Virus record (IMG/VR): IMGVR_UViG_3300042353_000754
Location: 1 to 44,248 of that record
Reading direction: 5' to 3' (one strand)
DNA: 44,248 bases
From: a virus
In this document: one piece after another, positions 31,001-38,961 of the stretch
How the letters are laid out: each line of letters opens with the position of its first letter
Numbering within the stretch: position 1 is the first letter of the stretch
Position numbers and translations under genes: made by a program
Notes under the pieces: model-generated
Told to the model about the DNA's origin: nothing
Database searches by the model: none
The model's input: the letters and a program-made list of their open reading frames with translations, nothing else

Positions 31001-32472
31001 CCTGTTCCAGCAATAATAGATGTAACACCACTAGCAACTCCAGAATAACCAATGGTAAAATCTGGATATGTTCCAGTAATGGTTATATCTGTACCTTCAG
31101 TTAAGGTAACAGTTTGATCAGGTAAAGAGTTAGTAATAGTAAAATCAGGATATGTACCTGTTACAGAAATTGCTGTTCCATCAGTCAATGTAACAATTTG
31201 GTCTGGTGCATCATTAGTAATAGTAAAATCAGGGTAAGTTCCTGTTACAGAAATTGCTGTTCCATTAGTTAATGAAACAGTTTGGTCAGGCAAAGAATTG
31301 GTTACAGTAACATCACCTGTTGCAGTATCTACGCTAACACCAGTCCCAGCAATAATTGAAGTTACACCAACAGCACCATCTGAAGCAGCAGTAATTCTTC
31401 CATAAGCATCAACTGTAATATCTGCATTGGTATAAGCTTTTGCAGATACACTAGTTTTTGATAAATCAATTTTAATTGTTCCAGAAGTTGTAACAGGGGA
31501 ATTAGAAATTGTTAATGTTGAATTAGTGGAAGACAATCCAACAGAAGTAACTGTTCCAGAACCACTAGCATTGCCATCAAAAACCTGATGAACAATACCG
31601 TTTGAATCACGAACATATCCTTTTTTATCTGCAACATTTATTGCAAATTCATTAGTTTCCATATCACCAGAAGTTGGAACTGATGAGGGTATATATGATC
31701 TTTTTGGTTTAACTGGAATTGGGGGATTAGGATTTCCAGCATCAGGAGTAAAAAACAATGTATCAGAATTTACAGAAGTCAATGTACCTGATGAAAATGT
31801 TAGATAAAATGAACCATAACCAGTAACAACTAAATCAGTAAAAGTTGCATACCCATCAACAGCGGTTATTGTCGTAGTTCCTGTTAATGACCCAGATCCA
31901 GTTACTACATTGATTGAAACATCAACATCATCTGTTGCTGTTGGAATTAAATTTCCATCTTGATCTACTATTTTAATTGTTGGTTGAGTTGTAAATGGAT
32001 CACCAGAAACAACTCCCGCTGGTTGAACATCAACTATTAATGCAGTAGGAATTTGGACATCTGAAACAAACCATACAGAAAGACTAACTGTAGTATTATC
32101 CCAAACATATGTTCCTGATTCTGGGTAAGCACTTATGTCAAAAACAACTGGGTTTACATTAGTAATGTCTACGCTAAAATTGTCGCTGTTAGAAAGACCA
32201 GAAGGAAACCCAGTAAAAGGTAAATCATCATTCCAAACATAATTTAAATTTTGAACAAAAAGAGCATATCCACCATGATAAACAGGTGGTTCTACGGAGT
32301 TATCGTAATAAGGTGATCCTTCACCACTAAATTCATAAAATATGGTTCCGTTTTCAGAATAACTAAAAGAAGCACTAAAACTATAATAATTCATTTCAAT
32401 TGAATAAGGATCTGCAAATGTTCCAGATCCTGATATAGTTCCACCAGAATAACTATTTATCGTTAAACTCAT
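28030..32472 (-). CDS. Large tail fibre protein with collar domain
   Basis: About 1480 residues; the ATG at 32472 shares TAATG with the preceding stop (an ATG six bases earlier is also possible). N-terminal 160 residues: beta domain; about 150-245: Ig-like domain (AGVVSGDPFTTQPTIKIVDQ). Then ten copies of a repeat ending in TGTYPDFTI, a module found in many aquatic phage fibres (KGTIVYINGGHGNLPTVAKA, later SHPTQGVVTVKIQNGYE), and a C-terminal tail-collar domain (GWLLCNGNAVSRSTYSALW, GDGSTTFNLPDMR, then His-rich SHPN/HSH/HQH loops) for metal-assisted trimer folding. Probable receptor-binding fibre. Confidence 0.88.
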   Translation of the reverse strand: MSLTINSYSGGTISGSGTFADPYSIEMNYYSFSASFSYSENGTIFYEFSGEGSPYYDNSVEPPVYHGGYALFVQNLNYVWNDDLPFTGFPSGLSNSDNFSVDITNVNPVVFDISAYPESGTYVWDNTTVSLSVWFVSDVQIPTALIVDVQPAGVVSGDPFTTQPTIKIVDQDGNLIPTATDDVDVSINVVTGSGSLTGTTTITAVDGYATFTDLVVTGYGSFYLTFSSGTLTSVNSDTLFFTPDAGNPNPPIPVKPKRSYIPSSVPTSGDMETNEFAINVADKKGYVRDSNGIVHQVFDGNASGSGTVTSVGLSSTNSTLTISNSPVTTSGTIKIDLSKTSVSAKAYTNADITVDAYGRITAASDGAVGVTSIIAGTGVSVDTATGDVTVTNSLPDQTVSLTNGTAISVTGTYPDFTITNDAPDQIVTLTDGTAISVTGTYPDFTITNSLPDQTVTLTEGTDITITGTYPDFTIGYSGVASGVTSIIAGTGISVDVTTGDVTVTNSLPDQTVTLTNGTAISVTGTYPDFTITNDSPDQTVSLTNGTAISITGTYPDFTITNDAPDQIVSITSGTGINATGIYPDFTIDSTITQYTDSDARLALSAGTGISYDNATGIITNSEPDQIVALTGGTDISVTGTYPDFTIDFDGNTSYLPLSGGTMTGSITSFGTTHDTEVSGDFFGVQLSADHTQGTMINFDGLDTYSGSSHMKVIPTGLTFPDATTQTTAYTGGAGVSSIIAGTGISVDAATGDVTITNEAPDQTVSLTDGTGISVTGTYPDFTIATTITQYTNSDARLSLSAGTGISYDNATGIITNSAPDQTVSLTEGTDITITGTYPDFTIAYSGSSGGVTSITAGTGISVDVTTGAVTVTNSEPDQTVTLTAGTSISITGTYPDFTIGYTGSNLSEAENLIAEVYNNSGATLTKGTIVYINGGHGNLPTVAKALATSDATSAQTFGIVRTNITNNNNGYLIIVGNLIDLDTSDYAEGTQLYLSGTTAGTWTSTKPSAPTHLVYVGIVVRSHPTQGVVTVKIQNGYELDEIHDVSITSVANNNILQYNSSTKLWTNVAGTTKNISEDTNLYYTDTRARSSVSSTATGLTYTSGTGVFSLTSGYSIPSTSSQSNWDTAYTNRITSLTVTGSSGASTLVSNVLNIPTYTLLGLGGQASSASLTSLAGLTYVSASFIKMTASNTFSLDTSTYLTANQTITLSGDVSGSGSTSITTTLATVPITKGGTGQTTANAAINALLPSQTSNSGKYLTTDGTNSSWGTVSSGTTIPSASMQMFAGAITQTVSAGTVTTTAPTGWLLCNGNAVSRSTYSALWTALGQTASPYGQGDGSTTFNLPDMRSRVGVGVGQGTGLTNRTLGGTVGTENETLLSSQIPAHSHPNTVSGGNTSSAGSHTHTLSKEVLTYVGSGGSRYDPYPGTVWTGSPAAGLTLTTQPDHQHTFTPSITNNNNTGGGGSHNNMQPSIGLNFIIKI
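29770..31285 (-). repeat. Internal repeats of the tail fibre gene
   Basis: Ten copies of a unit coding for DQ-(TI)V-(ST)LT-x-GT-x-I-x-(VI)TGTYPDFTI, some back to back and some separated by a second unit coding for GVTSIIAGTGISVD...VTVTN. DNA identity between copies is high enough for recombination, so copy number may vary between relatives. Confidence 0.85.
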
Positions 32473-33635
32473 TACCATGTACCCCCATCAGAATACACCC
32501 AAGCTTGTTCATCTTCATTATTGTATGTTAATACCTGACTAGTTAAACCACCCGCTGGAAGTGGGCTTATTTCGCTTGTGCTAACACTAGTTATCTGCCC
32601 AAAGGAATTAACCGTAACAATAGGAATGTTAAATGAATTTCCATATGTTCCAGCAATTACACCAGAAGAAGAAAGATCAACCGCTAGAAATCCATTAGAA
32701 GTAATTGGTGTAGAAGTTACAGATAATGTCGATGAAACTAATCCAACAGATGTAACTGTACCAATACCACTACCGGGAGTTCCTACAGATAAATTTACTG
32801 CTGATGTTATTCTACCATCAGGCCCAATTGTAATTTGTGGAATGGACGAATTGCTTCCGTATACACCTGTAGTTACTCCAGTTGGAGCAGTTTCTAAAGT
32901 TATGTTTCCATCTGTTGTTCTTGGAGAATTTGTTACAGTTAAACTTGCTGAAAGAATACCAACAGATGTTAAACCTTGCGTTGGTATTGAAATTGATGTT
33001 GTAGTTGCATCTGTTACTTGACCTTTTGCATTAACTGTAATAATTGGAACTTGTGTTGCACTACCATAAGTTCCAGAAGAAACACCAGTAGTTGCAATAT
33101 TAGCAATTATGGTTCCAGAGTTTGTAATAGGAGAACCGGAAATTGTAAAATCTGTTGATGTTATTGCAACAGAATTTACTGTACCAACAGAACCACCTGT
33201 AACAACTTGAAGCGGTGATGCTGTTGTACCATCACCTGTAAGCGTTCCATTACGAGATACTGAAGTTAAATAAGTTCCTGATAAATCTGGTAAATCTGCT
33301 TGTGTTATTTTTCTAAAATCAGGAACACTATTTTTAGTTGAAGAAGCTGCAAGAAAAGTATTTTGCCCTTGTGAAATAAAACTTAAATCAATAACACCTT
33401 GAGAAGTAACAGGAGAATTTGAAACAGAAAAAATATTGTTTTGAGCAGTCAAGCCAACAGAAAAAGAAGAAGGAGTAAAAGAAACATAACGAAAAACAGC
33501 AACAGAAGAATCATTATTGATAACAACTTTTGAAGACGGATCGTTAATTGTTGCAACAATCTGAGGTACAACAACAGTTGCTTTAACGGGGTCTTCATTA
33601 ACAATAACCCTTGCAAAAATATCTGTATTAGCCAT
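32472..33635 (-). CDS. Tail fibre/baseplate protein with beta repeats
   Basis: 387 residues. After an N-terminal attachment domain it has three to four copies of a fibre repeat: GTYGSATQVPIITVNAKGQV, GVYGSNSSIPQITIGPDGRI and GTYGNSFNIPIVTVNSFGQI, each preceded by a strand pair with S-x-L-x-(VI)-(TS)-x-(ST)-P. It ends EQAWVYSDGGTW and shares TAATG with the large fibre gene. It probably forms the proximal part of the same fibre. Its start shares one base with the stop of the gene at 33635. Confidence 0.78.
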   Translation of the reverse strand: MANTDIFARVIVNEDPVKATVVVPQIVATINDPSSKVVINNDSSVAVFRYVSFTPSSFSVGLTAQNNIFSVSNSPVTSQGVIDLSFISQGQNTFLAASSTKNSVPDFRKITQADLPDLSGTYLTSVSRNGTLTGDGTTASPLQVVTGGSVGTVNSVAITSTDFTISGSPITNSGTIIANIATTGVSSGTYGSATQVPIITVNAKGQVTDATTTSISIPTQGLTSVGILSASLTVTNSPRTTDGNITLETAPTGVTTGVYGSNSSIPQITIGPDGRITSAVNLSVGTPGSGIGTVTSVGLVSSTLSVTSTPITSNGFLAVDLSSSGVIAGTYGNSFNIPIVTVNSFGQITSVSTSEISPLPAGGLTSQVLTYNNEDEQAWVYSDGGTW

Positions 33636-33985
33636 TATGGGTTTACCCTTGTAACTTCAGGTGAAACTGTAAAATTTCCTTGAACTAAACGAATTACATC
33701 CGCACCTGTTTCAATTTCTAAATCGTACTTATAAGCACCAGCAGCAAGAATTGTCGTATCATCTGCAAGAATATCTAAGGTAATCGTATTATCTAATAAT
33801 GTAATTCTTCCGTTTTCAGTTGTTAATTCAATTATTATTGTTGCCGATTCAACTGTAGGTCTTACTTGCATTCTTGCAGTTGATGAATTGTAATCCGGTA
33901 AAGTTCCATCAGCATTTACAACCGTTATTATTCGTTGAAATGTTGCACCTTGTTCGCAAATTATATTGTATGTTCCAGCGTTCAT
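33635..33985 (-). CDS. BppU/Ig-like baseplate protein
   Basis: 116 residues. The layout GTYNIICEQGATFQRIITVV, then a QVRPTVES stretch, then AGAYKYDLEIETGADVIRLV and LVQGNFTVSPEVTR is the common N-terminal domain of baseplate upper or fibre attachment proteins (a beta sandwich; strand ending in G-x-h-x-V-S-P-E-V-T). It sits between the tail-tip gene and the fibres, so it may attach fibres to the tail tip. Overlaps the following gene by one base. Confidence 0.7.
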   Translation of the reverse strand: MNAGTYNIICEQGATFQRIITVVNADGTLPDYNSSTARMQVRPTVESATIIIELTTENGRITLLDNTITLDILADDTTILAAGAYKYDLEIETGADVIRLVQGNFTVSPEVTRVNP

Positions 33986-33994
33986 AATTTTCCT

Positions 33995-35290
33995 TTATAC
34001 AGTTGGTTCTTCTGCCATGATATAAGGCAAAGCATTGAACATTAATTCAAATGGATAACTAGGATATATTGGTTTTTTTTCTGTTTTATCCCAATTTACT
34101 GGTAATGGGTCAGGAGGAACATCTAAGGAAACAACAGGATAATATTTTTTGTTTGCGTTACTCATTGCCAAATTATGTCCAGCGTTTACATAGCTTAAAT
34201 TTAAAGGATTAATAACACCTGTTGGAGTTGCTGGATAAATATTTCCTGTTTTGTCATAAGAAAAAATAGGAATGTATAAAAAGTTAAATGTAATATCAGT
34301 TAAAAGTATTGTGTTTATATCGGGTAAATCTGCTGCATTAGCTAAAGAATAATCAAACACATCAAATTGATTTCGCATTTTTTGCGTATTAGAAAATCCA
34401 ACAAAAAGCAATTCACCGGGGGCAAAACCATAAAACCATTTTTGATTTACCCTTCCTAAACCTTGATAAATATTTGTTGATGCTGTCGAATTAGGATCAA
34501 CAAAATTGTAAGGAACATCAAACCAAGTAATTTTAATAGTTGTTTTTGGAATTAATGTTTTTCCAAAGAAACCGGGGATAGTTGTTCCATTGATTGGGGG
34601 ATCAGTAACATCAGAAACAAACTGAAATTGACCACCTTTAAGGGTTAAATATTCTGCTGAAGTTTCCGTTGTGAATGTTGTAAAACGCATATATTCACGG
34701 AATGGAGAACCAGCAATTGTTATTTGTGTTCCATCATCTTTTGAATAAGTATTATCAGGCCCAATGATTGCATATTCACCGGGGTGTTCTGCTTCTAGTG
34801 CCAACATCGTTGGATCATTAATTGCAAGGTAAGGTCTTGGGCCAAACTCAACTGTTACTTCATACTTTGAATAGATTGTAAAATATGGTGCTGTTAATTG
34901 ATAGGAAGTATCTGAAGCAGTAACCCAAGGAACTAAAGGTGAAGAAGGATCTTCTTGCGATTCTCTAAGTAAACCCAAACCACGAATTGAAGAAATACTA
35001 TCAGCATAAAGCCATCGATATTGTGGGTGTGCCATTGGCGAAGATCGTTCCAAAGATCCATCGTTAAAAAGTTCGCTTATTTTTGTAGTACCTAAAGCTT
35101 GTTGACAAAATGCAACTAATGGGTTTTGTTGTGCAAGATCCGTACCAAATCCATCAACAAGATAAGTCATTGATGCTCTAGAATTACCATCAGAATTAAA
35201 TGATGCGGAATTGGGTGAACTACTTCCGATTCGTTCGGCAATAGTGTTATCAACCCAAGCTGTTTCTAAACCAATTGGAATCGTTGGCAT
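33995..35290 (-). CDS. Tail structural protein of unknown family
   Basis: 431 residues, beta-rich, without signal peptide or catalytic motif. Conserved-looking blocks: AHPQYRWLYADSISSIRGLG, KYEVTVEFGPRPYLAI and NQKWFYGFAPGELLFVGF. It follows the tape-measure gene (9 bases away) where distal tail or tail-tip proteins are coded, so a distal-tail role is likely by position. AAGGAAAAAAA precedes the ATG. Confidence 0.65.
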   Translation of the reverse strand: MPTIPIGLETAWVDNTIAERIGSSSPNSASFNSDGNSRASMTYLVDGFGTDLAQQNPLVAFCQQALGTTKISELFNDGSLERSSPMAHPQYRWLYADSISSIRGLGLLRESQEDPSSPLVPWVTASDTSYQLTAPYFTIYSKYEVTVEFGPRPYLAINDPTMLALEAEHPGEYAIIGPDNTYSKDDGTQITIAGSPFREYMRFTTFTTETSAEYLTLKGGQFQFVSDVTDPPINGTTIPGFFGKTLIPKTTIKITWFDVPYNFVDPNSTASTNIYQGLGRVNQKWFYGFAPGELLFVGFSNTQKMRNQFDVFDYSLANAADLPDINTILLTDITFNFLYIPIFSYDKTGNIYPATPTGVINPLNLSYVNAGHNLAMSNANKKYYPVVSLDVPPDPLPVNWDKTEKKPIYPSYPFELMFNALPYIMAEEPTV

Positions 35291-35299
35291 TTTTTTTCC

Positions 35300-37777
35300 T
35301 TATGATGGTGCTTCAAAAGAACCACCTGAACCAGAATAATCAGTATCGTTTGTAAATCCTTGTGGTTTATCTCCAATTTTTGATTGTGCTTCAATCATTC
35401 CCTGTGCAACTGCTGCTGCAAGATTGTTCTTTTCTAGATTTTTACTAATATCATTCAAAGCTTCTTCTTGTGTTTTTTGCCCTTGCCCTGCCATCATTGC
35501 CGATTTACGGATATCATCGCCAATACCTGAGATTGAAACCTCTTGAGCTTCACGAACCGCTGCACCAACAGAAGCATCTTTTTTAATTTTAGAGGGTTTT
35601 TTTTCTCTTTCCTTACCTGTTAACCCTGATGAAATCATATCAGCACCGGAATTTCTTAATTTTTCTCCCGCTTTATCAGCATCATCGCCCATTTTCATCA
35701 AGGTTTTTCCAAGATCACCTGTTAACGGAATCTTGCTGATTAGAAACCCAATTCCTTTTATTGCTGCACCTACTACTTGGTAAAATGCACCCGCTGCCCA
35801 ACCTATCGCACCTACCAAAATCTTTACACCGTCTGCCATTAATTTAAAGCCATTCATCATAATTTCAGTTATGCCAATACCATCAAAAAATGCTGCAAAC
35901 ATTTCGCCAATTATTTCAATAAATTCTGCAAAAGCATCAATCAAAGGAGTAACAACAATAACTAAACCTTCAAGAATTTTTGCTGCAAAAACTAATACAG
36001 GGGCAAACACTTTTAAAATTGTTGCACCCGCTTCCATTAGAGGCCCGGCTAATGCTTTAAATGCGTTAATTACAACATTAATGGAAGGTTGAATTAACTT
36101 CATTGCATAATCAATGTAATCAGCAAATTGGCGAAACAATGGCAATAGTGTTTGAATTACTGGTGCAAGAGATCGACCAATTACACCACCTAAATCATTT
36201 AGAATAATTCCAAATTGTTCCATCAATGCGGGGTTAGATTTTTCAATGTATGAACCAAACATTCCAATTGCACCTGAAGCAATAGCAACTGAACCAGTTA
36301 CAGAATTTAAAGCCATTCCTAAACCTGATGCAGCTTTACTTGCTACGCTACTTGCAGCACCACCAACAGCACTACCAACAGAACCACCAACAGCAGCACC
36401 AACAGTTTTTAATCCTGAAAATTTTTCTCCAACTAAACCACCTTTTGATATTTGTGATGCACCGGGAATTTTATTTATTAAAGAACTAAAAGCTTTTTTT
36501 AAATCAGGAATTATAGAAGATACTGATGATTTACTTTCCTTTTCCTTTTTACTTTCCTTTTCTTTTTTACTTTCTTTTTCTTTACCTTTTCCAATATTTA
36601 TAATTGCTTGCTTGATTTCAATAACTGCTTTAGCTATAGAAATCCCTTTTGCTTTAGGTTCTTTTTTAGACTTATCTTTGTAACCTTCTTTTTTAATATC
36701 TGTTTTTTCTTTTTCATCCATCGATGAATCAGGAGTGTAATCAGGCCCGGACTTTTCTTTAGATTCTTTTTTGGGTTGTTCTTTAGTTTTTGTTAATTCG
36801 TTTACAATCTCTGTTCCAATTTCAAGAACAGCATTAGTAATTAGTATTGATGCTTCATAAACAGAAGTAACGATAGAAGCAAAACCGGAAGAAATATCTT
36901 CAGCAAAATTTGCTTTACCTTCTGTTTCTTTTTTCTTTTCTGCTTTTGATTTTTCAGGTTTACCAACATCTAGTTTTATTTTTCCAACAGATGCAACAAT
37001 TTCTTTTGTCATATCCTTTACAGAAGTTGTTACAGATTTAAAACCTGATGAAAGTTCCTTTGAATAATCTTTTGATTTATCTTTAGATTCCTTAACAGAT
37101 TCTTTAGAAGATTCCTTTATTGTTTCTTTAGATTCTTTAACAGACTTGTCCTTGATTGATTCTTTAACAGATTCTTTTTTAGATTCTTTAACAGATTCTT
37201 TAGATGATTTTTCGGAAGATTCTTTAGATGATTTTTCAGAAGATTCTTTAATAGATTCTTTGGGTTCTTTACCTAATTTGATTTTAGAAATTGCTGATAT
37301 AACTTGCTTTGTTGAGGTTGCAATTGCTGTAATGATTGATTTAAAACCTGATGAAATTGGCTTCGTATAATTTATAGGATCTTTAGGTTTAACAGCCTTA
37401 GATTCTTTTTCTTTTATAGTATCTTTTTTATTTTCAGATTTTGATTTTTTTTTCTCAGGTTCTTTTTTGATTTGTTTTTCAACCGGGGAAACTAATTTTA
37501 TATTCTGAATTGCGTCTACAATTCTTGAAAATTCAGATGTTAAATCTTTTGTTTCTTCCTTCTTAACATCTTTTTTATTTACTGGTGCAACTAATTTAAT
37601 CTGCTTAACAGAAGTTACAACCGCTTTTTGCATTGTCTTAATTGAATTAGAAACTTTATCAAAATTACCTGTAAAAGCGGTTGATGAATTCTTTATGTTT
37701 TGGGCAATTGCTTCAACAGCTTTTACAACATCTGCTGTAAAATCTGAACCGGAATCAATTGGAATATCTTTAGCCAT
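35300..37777 (-). CDS. Tape measure protein
   Basis: 825 residues from the ATG at 37777 (GGAAAA upstream); a TTG further up at 37810 is rejected. This protein sets tail length. Residues 1-420 consist of repeated modules with SSGFKS(IV)-x-T-x-S-x-x-x-x-T-K and K-I-K-L joined by lysine-, glutamate- and serine-rich linkers (KESVKESKKESVKES type). Residues 430-780 are hydrophobic and Gly/Ala-rich with transmembrane-like helices (AGATILKVFAPVLVFAAKIL), as usual for tape measures. At roughly 0.15 nm per residue (known rule) the tail would be about 120 nm, siphovirus-like. It overlaps the frameshift product's stop by 8 bases. Confidence 0.85.
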   Translation of the reverse strand: MAKDIPIDSGSDFTADVVKAVEAIAQNIKNSSTAFTGNFDKVSNSIKTMQKAVVTSVKQIKLVAPVNKKDVKKEETKDLTSEFSRIVDAIQNIKLVSPVEKQIKKEPEKKKSKSENKKDTIKEKESKAVKPKDPINYTKPISSGFKSIITAIATSTKQVISAISKIKLGKEPKESIKESSEKSSKESSEKSSKESVKESKKESVKESIKDKSVKESKETIKESSKESVKESKDKSKDYSKELSSGFKSVTTSVKDMTKEIVASVGKIKLDVGKPEKSKAEKKKETEGKANFAEDISSGFASIVTSVYEASILITNAVLEIGTEIVNELTKTKEQPKKESKEKSGPDYTPDSSMDEKEKTDIKKEGYKDKSKKEPKAKGISIAKAVIEIKQAIINIGKGKEKESKKEKESKKEKESKSSVSSIIPDLKKAFSSLINKIPGASQISKGGLVGEKFSGLKTVGAAVGGSVGSAVGGAASSVASKAASGLGMALNSVTGSVAIASGAIGMFGSYIEKSNPALMEQFGIILNDLGGVIGRSLAPVIQTLLPLFRQFADYIDYAMKLIQPSINVVINAFKALAGPLMEAGATILKVFAPVLVFAAKILEGLVIVVTPLIDAFAEFIEIIGEMFAAFFDGIGITEIMMNGFKLMADGVKILVGAIGWAAGAFYQVVGAAIKGIGFLISKIPLTGDLGKTLMKMGDDADKAGEKLRNSGADMISSGLTGKEREKKPSKIKKDASVGAAVREAQEVSISGIGDDIRKSAMMAGQGQKTQEEALNDISKNLEKNNLAAAVAQGMIEAQSKIGDKPQGFTNDTDYSGSGGSFEAPS
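37070..37270 (-). repeat. Short tandem repeats coding for K-E-S linkers
   Basis: The plus strand shows repeated AGATTCTTTAACAGATTCTT-like units of 12-15 bases that translate on the minus strand into SVKES, SKES and SEKSS units. They encode a highly charged linker in the tape measure and are a likely site of slippage. Confidence 0.75.
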
Positions 37778-38135
37778 TTGGTTTTTCCGGTATTTTTCCA
37801 AATTTATCAACCCAAGATTTATTTAATTGCTTGGGTGAACCACCTAACATAGAACCCGTTTTCATAAAATTTTGATACTTATTAAACATTGCTAATTCTT
37901 CAGGTACTACTTTTTTCCTAGTATCCCATTCATGCTTTTCATCGTGTATTTCTAGTGGTATCCCCTTATCATCTCTTTTTCTGTAGTACAGTTCAACAAT
38001 CTGCATATCGGTTAATTTTTCTATCTCCCAAGGCCTTAATAGATAAGGTTTATCCATTAAGTGAACATAGTAATTAATTAAATTAGGCGGGGGAATAGGT
38101 TCATATCTTTTGGATGAACTTACTCCCTCCTTGCG
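37770..38135 (-). CDS. Tail assembly chaperone C-terminal (T-like) extension made by -1 frameshift
   Basis: This frame (121 codons after the slip site) has no stop between 38135 and 37770 and is entered from the gene at 38120-38542 by a -1 shift at 38135-38144. It reads RYEPIPPPNLINYYVHLMDK and then LLRPWEIEKLTDMQIVELYY, a PWEIE-x-L-T pattern typical of the second part of tail assembly chaperones. The fusion product would be about 257 residues. The ATG at 38057 could start a shorter 95-residue protein, but it has no ribosome site. It lies directly before the tape measure gene, as in lambda G/GT and many phages. Confidence 0.8.
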   Translation of the reverse strand, partial: RKEGVSSSKRYEPIPPPNLINYYVHLMDKPYLLRPWEIEKLTDMQIVELYYRKRDDKGIPLEIHDEKHEWDTRKKVVPEELAMFNKYQNFMKTGSMLGGSPKQLNKSWVDKFGKIPEKPNG

Positions 38136-38542
38136 TTTGGGAAACTTTTTTCCCTTACGATTTCCATAACTGCTTCAAATCTTTCTTTTTCAGAAAGAAC
38201 TAAATCTTGCATTTCATTTTCAGGAGCAGAAAAAAGTATTGAAGCGAATGTTAAAACACCTACAGGAGTTGTTAAAAACGCTACACAATTTTCTGATCCA
38301 AAAGAATAAACACCTGAAGCAATATCTCTAGTAACACCACTTACAGCTTCTCGAAATTCAACAGGTTCAAGCCGATCCTTCAAAGTAAAAATTGAATCTA
38401 AAGCTTTTTTTTCCATCGACTTTTCAAAATCAGCTTTTACTTTTTGAGTAATCAAACTTGCAGTATATTTTTTCCCCTTAAATTCAATCGTTTGTGAACC
38501 TTCACCAGATGAATTCAAAATATTTCCTACTGAATCTGCCAT
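38120..38542 (-). CDS. Tail assembly chaperone (G-like)
   Basis: 140 residues, the same size as lambda gpG. It binds tape measure and tail-tube proteins before tube assembly and is not in the finished virion. The N-terminus (TIEFKGKKYTASLITQKVKA) and helical middle (KALDSIFTLKDRLEPVEFRE) fit this class. Its last codons carry the slip sequence TTTCCCAAAC, and the normal stop is at 38122-38120. It lies between the tail-tube genes and the tape measure. Confidence 0.8.
   Translation of the reverse strand: MADSVGNILNSSGEGSQTIEFKGKKYTASLITQKVKADFEKSMEKKALDSIFTLKDRLEPVEFREAVSGVTRDIASGVYSFGSENCVAFLTTPVGVLTFASILFSAPENEMQDLVLSEKERFEAVMEIVREKSFPNARRE
38135..38144 (-). promoter_or_regulatory. -1 ribosomal frameshift site
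   Basis: On the minus strand the bases TTTCCCAAAC, read in the frame of the upstream gene as ..T TTC CCA AAC, contain two overlapping X-XXY-YYZ heptamers: T-TTC-CCA and C-CCA-AAC. Both allow full re-pairing in the -1 frame. The purine-rich AGGAGGGAG and the zero-frame stop follow within 20 bases; a weak stem GTTCAT/ATGAAC lies further down. Confidence 0.82.
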
Positions 38543-38557
38543 TTTTCCCCCTTAGAT

Positions 38558-38938
38558 TTAACCAACAATGATAGAATAAGCACCTTTAGTTGCTAATGTA
38601 ATAGACATTTTTTGGATGTCTTTTGCACCAGCATCATAATTAATACCTGTGATCAGGCAATTAGTAATAGTAACTGCACCGGGTGTTACATCGTCACCAT
38701 CGTTTATTGTTACAGTTCCTGATTGACCTTGTTTCAATCCGAAACCAGAATTAACTTCTAACAGGTCTAAAGTTATTTCAGCGGAATACATACCAATTGC
38801 ATGAGAATCAAAACCTAAACCTGTAAAATTAGTTGTATCAACAACTTCAGCTTTTGAATTAACTGAAATGTTTGTTGCTGGAATGTTTGTTAATGCACCA
38901 AAGTTAATTGATCCTAATCTTCCTGATAAAACAGCCAT
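38558..38938 (-). CDS. Tail tube protein paralogue 2
   Basis: 126 residues, beta-rich. It contains YSAEITLDLLEV and a C-terminal TNCLITGINYDAGAKDIQKM block that corresponds to ENCTVTQVTYDMPVKDLQKV in the neighbour at 38962, so the two are diverged copies. Size, position before the chaperone and the beta pattern fit tail-tube (major tail) proteins with the HK97 gp6/lambda gpV-like fold. One may be the main tube protein and the other a minor or terminal ring. Confidence 0.68.
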   Translation of the reverse strand: MAVLSGRLGSINFGALTNIPATNISVNSKAEVVDTTNFTGLGFDSHAIGMYSAEITLDLLEVNSGFGLKQGQSGTVTINDGDDVTPGAVTITNCLITGINYDAGAKDIQKMSITLATKGAYSIIVG

Positions 38939-38961
38939 TGTATAAACTCCTTAAATTAAAT

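Noticed and set aside
29770-31285. Regular repeats that could suggest a CRISPR array
   Set aside because: They keep one open reading frame, encode the fibre repeat TGTYPDFTI, and have similar rather than unique sequence between them.
32578-33021. Plus-strand frame opposite the fibre gene
   Set aside because: Shadow frame caused by Thr/Val repeat codons on the other strand; no start signal.
36246-36683. Long plus-strand open frame opposite the tape measure gene
   Set aside because: Antisense shadow of the Gly/Ala- and Lys/Ser-rich gene; no ribosome site and unnatural composition.
37778-37810. TTG start 33 bases upstream of the tape measure ATG
   Set aside because: No ribosome site, and it would overlap the chaperone extension further; the ATG at 37777 is better.
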